5,876 nt of DNA, from assembly GCA_947625715.1 (NCBI GenBank), contig CANQPR010000079.1, forward strand, positions 1 through 5,876, given 5' to 3'. A program made the translations under genes and the position numbers. The DNA comes from an uncultured Bacilli bacterium. Its GTDB lineage: Bacteria; Bacillota_I; Bacilli_A; RF39; UBA660. The notes under the pieces are model-generated. The model was given only the letters and a program-made list of their open reading frames with translations, was not told the origin of the DNA and ran no database searches. This document shows, one piece after another, positions 5,457-5,876 of this stretch. Numbering within the stretch: the stretch's first letter is position 1; every line of letters starts with the position of its first letter.

Positions 5457-5876
5457 TTATCCTCCACCTTTACATACACTCGTTTTGTATTGAATTGATA
5501 AGGTTAAGGTATAACGAGTATTTTCATCAATCGCCGCTAGATTACCAATGTATGTATCTAATTCATCATCTTTATCAAGCCACTTCCAAAGTAATGATAA
5601 TTCAAGACCTTTTTCTTTAGATTTTAATTGAATAGGCATACTTATAACATTTTTAGTATGGTTATTATTGATGATAGTATTAATGTTACTATTAAGTATT
5701 TCATAACCATTTATATTAGATGAACCAAAGTAATAATGATTGTTAGGATTATCTTTTATTATATACCCCATATTTAGACAATGATTATCTTTACATATGG
5801 TATCTTCTTCTAAAGTGATACTAATTATTTCAATATCATTATCAGTTATATTATTTAAAGTTAAAATATAACTTCC
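5457..5876 (-). CDS. TasA/camelysin-like exported protein, 3' part only
   Basis: The frame is open to the right edge of the window, giving 139 visible residues; the start and any signal peptide lie outside. An internal ATG at 5771 is not the start, because the frame continues upstream with protein-like sequence (GSYILTLNNITDNDIEI). The visible part is beta-rich and Asn-rich. It carries LSLLWKWLDKD followed by ELDTYIGN near residues 94-112 and ends with an alternating strand, YTLTLSIQYK. A W-x-W strand, then DTxxG and a final strand is a pattern I recall from TasA-like SipW substrates; this is memory of the family, not a search. Cys28 and Cys33 are close together, and Cys135 sits just before the GGG end. 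The stop lies 2 nt before sipW. By position it corresponds to tapA in Bacillus, although I see no sequence reason to call it TapA. Confidence 0.75.
   Translation of the reverse strand, partial: GSYILTLNNITDNDIEIISITLEEDTICKDNHCLNMGYIIKDNPNNHYYFGSSNINGYEILNSNINTIINNNHTKNVISMPIQLKSKEKGLELSLLWKWLDKDDELDTYIGNLAAIDENTRYTLTLSIQYKTSVCKGGG
5461..5470 (-). promoter_or_regulatory. Strong Shine-Dalgarno of sipW inside the preceding gene
   Basis: AAGGTGGAGG on the minus strand lies 6 nt before the ATG of sipW. The same bases encode the last residues of the upstream protein (Lys-Gly-Gly-Gly, then TAA), so the C-terminal glycines there are probably set by the ribosome site and not by protein function. Confidence 0.75.

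Noticed and set aside
5405..5620. Plus-strand open frame of 71 codons
   Set aside because: It is antisense to sipW and its upstream gene, both of which are better supported.
2498..5876. Type IV pilus or sortase-assembled pilus operon
   Set aside because: The exported proteins lack the prepilin cleavage motif and LPXTG. The peptidase is the SipW type, not a prepilin peptidase or sortase.
1..5876. CRISPR array, tRNA, rRNA, IS element or phage genes
   Set aside because: No repeated spacer pattern, no cloverleaf-forming segment, no transposase and no terminal repeats are seen. Intergenic space is only 82 nt plus the left edge.

Overview
This is an AT-rich window (about one quarter G+C by eye) in which every gene I can support lies on the minus strand, so transcription runs from right to left. 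The low G+C, the gene families and the cca-dnaD-nth arrangement point to a Firmicutes/Bacilli-type bacterium, plausibly one of the uncultured gut lineages near the wall-poor Bacilli. Two genes (cca and the signal peptidase) end in TGA, so the standard bacterial code applies, not the UGA=Trp code of Mycoplasma. No species can be named from this.

Right module (5876 down to 2498): a compact secretion operon. It opens with the 3' part of a TasA/camelysin-like exported protein whose start is outside the window. Next comes an ER-type (SipW-type, Ser/His) signal peptidase I. It is followed by a 198-residue exported protein with the N-terminal layout of SipW-dependent substrates, then a 590-residue exported protein that I do not recognise. 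Junctions are a 2-nt gap, a 4-nt overlap and an 18-nt gap, and a hairpin plus T-run terminator lies 3 nt after the last stop codon. The order (exported protein, sipW, exported protein) recalls tapA-sipW-tasA of Bacillus, whose products build extracellular fibres. The likely role is a dedicated signal peptidase processing co-encoded surface or matrix proteins. The 590-residue protein and a shared SKYI motif at the membrane exit are the least explained parts.

Left module (2415 down to 95): a housekeeping operon with its own -10 element. It holds cca (tRNA CCA-end addition, TTG start), dnaD (replication initiation) and nth (endonuclease III, base-excision repair). Neighbouring genes overlap by 14 and 11 nt, which suggests translational coupling.

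The left edge (1-94) is non-coding on the minus strand. It holds a good sigma-A-like promoter that overlaps the nth 3' end and points off the window. A weak alternative is that it carries the 3' end of a convergent plus-strand gene.
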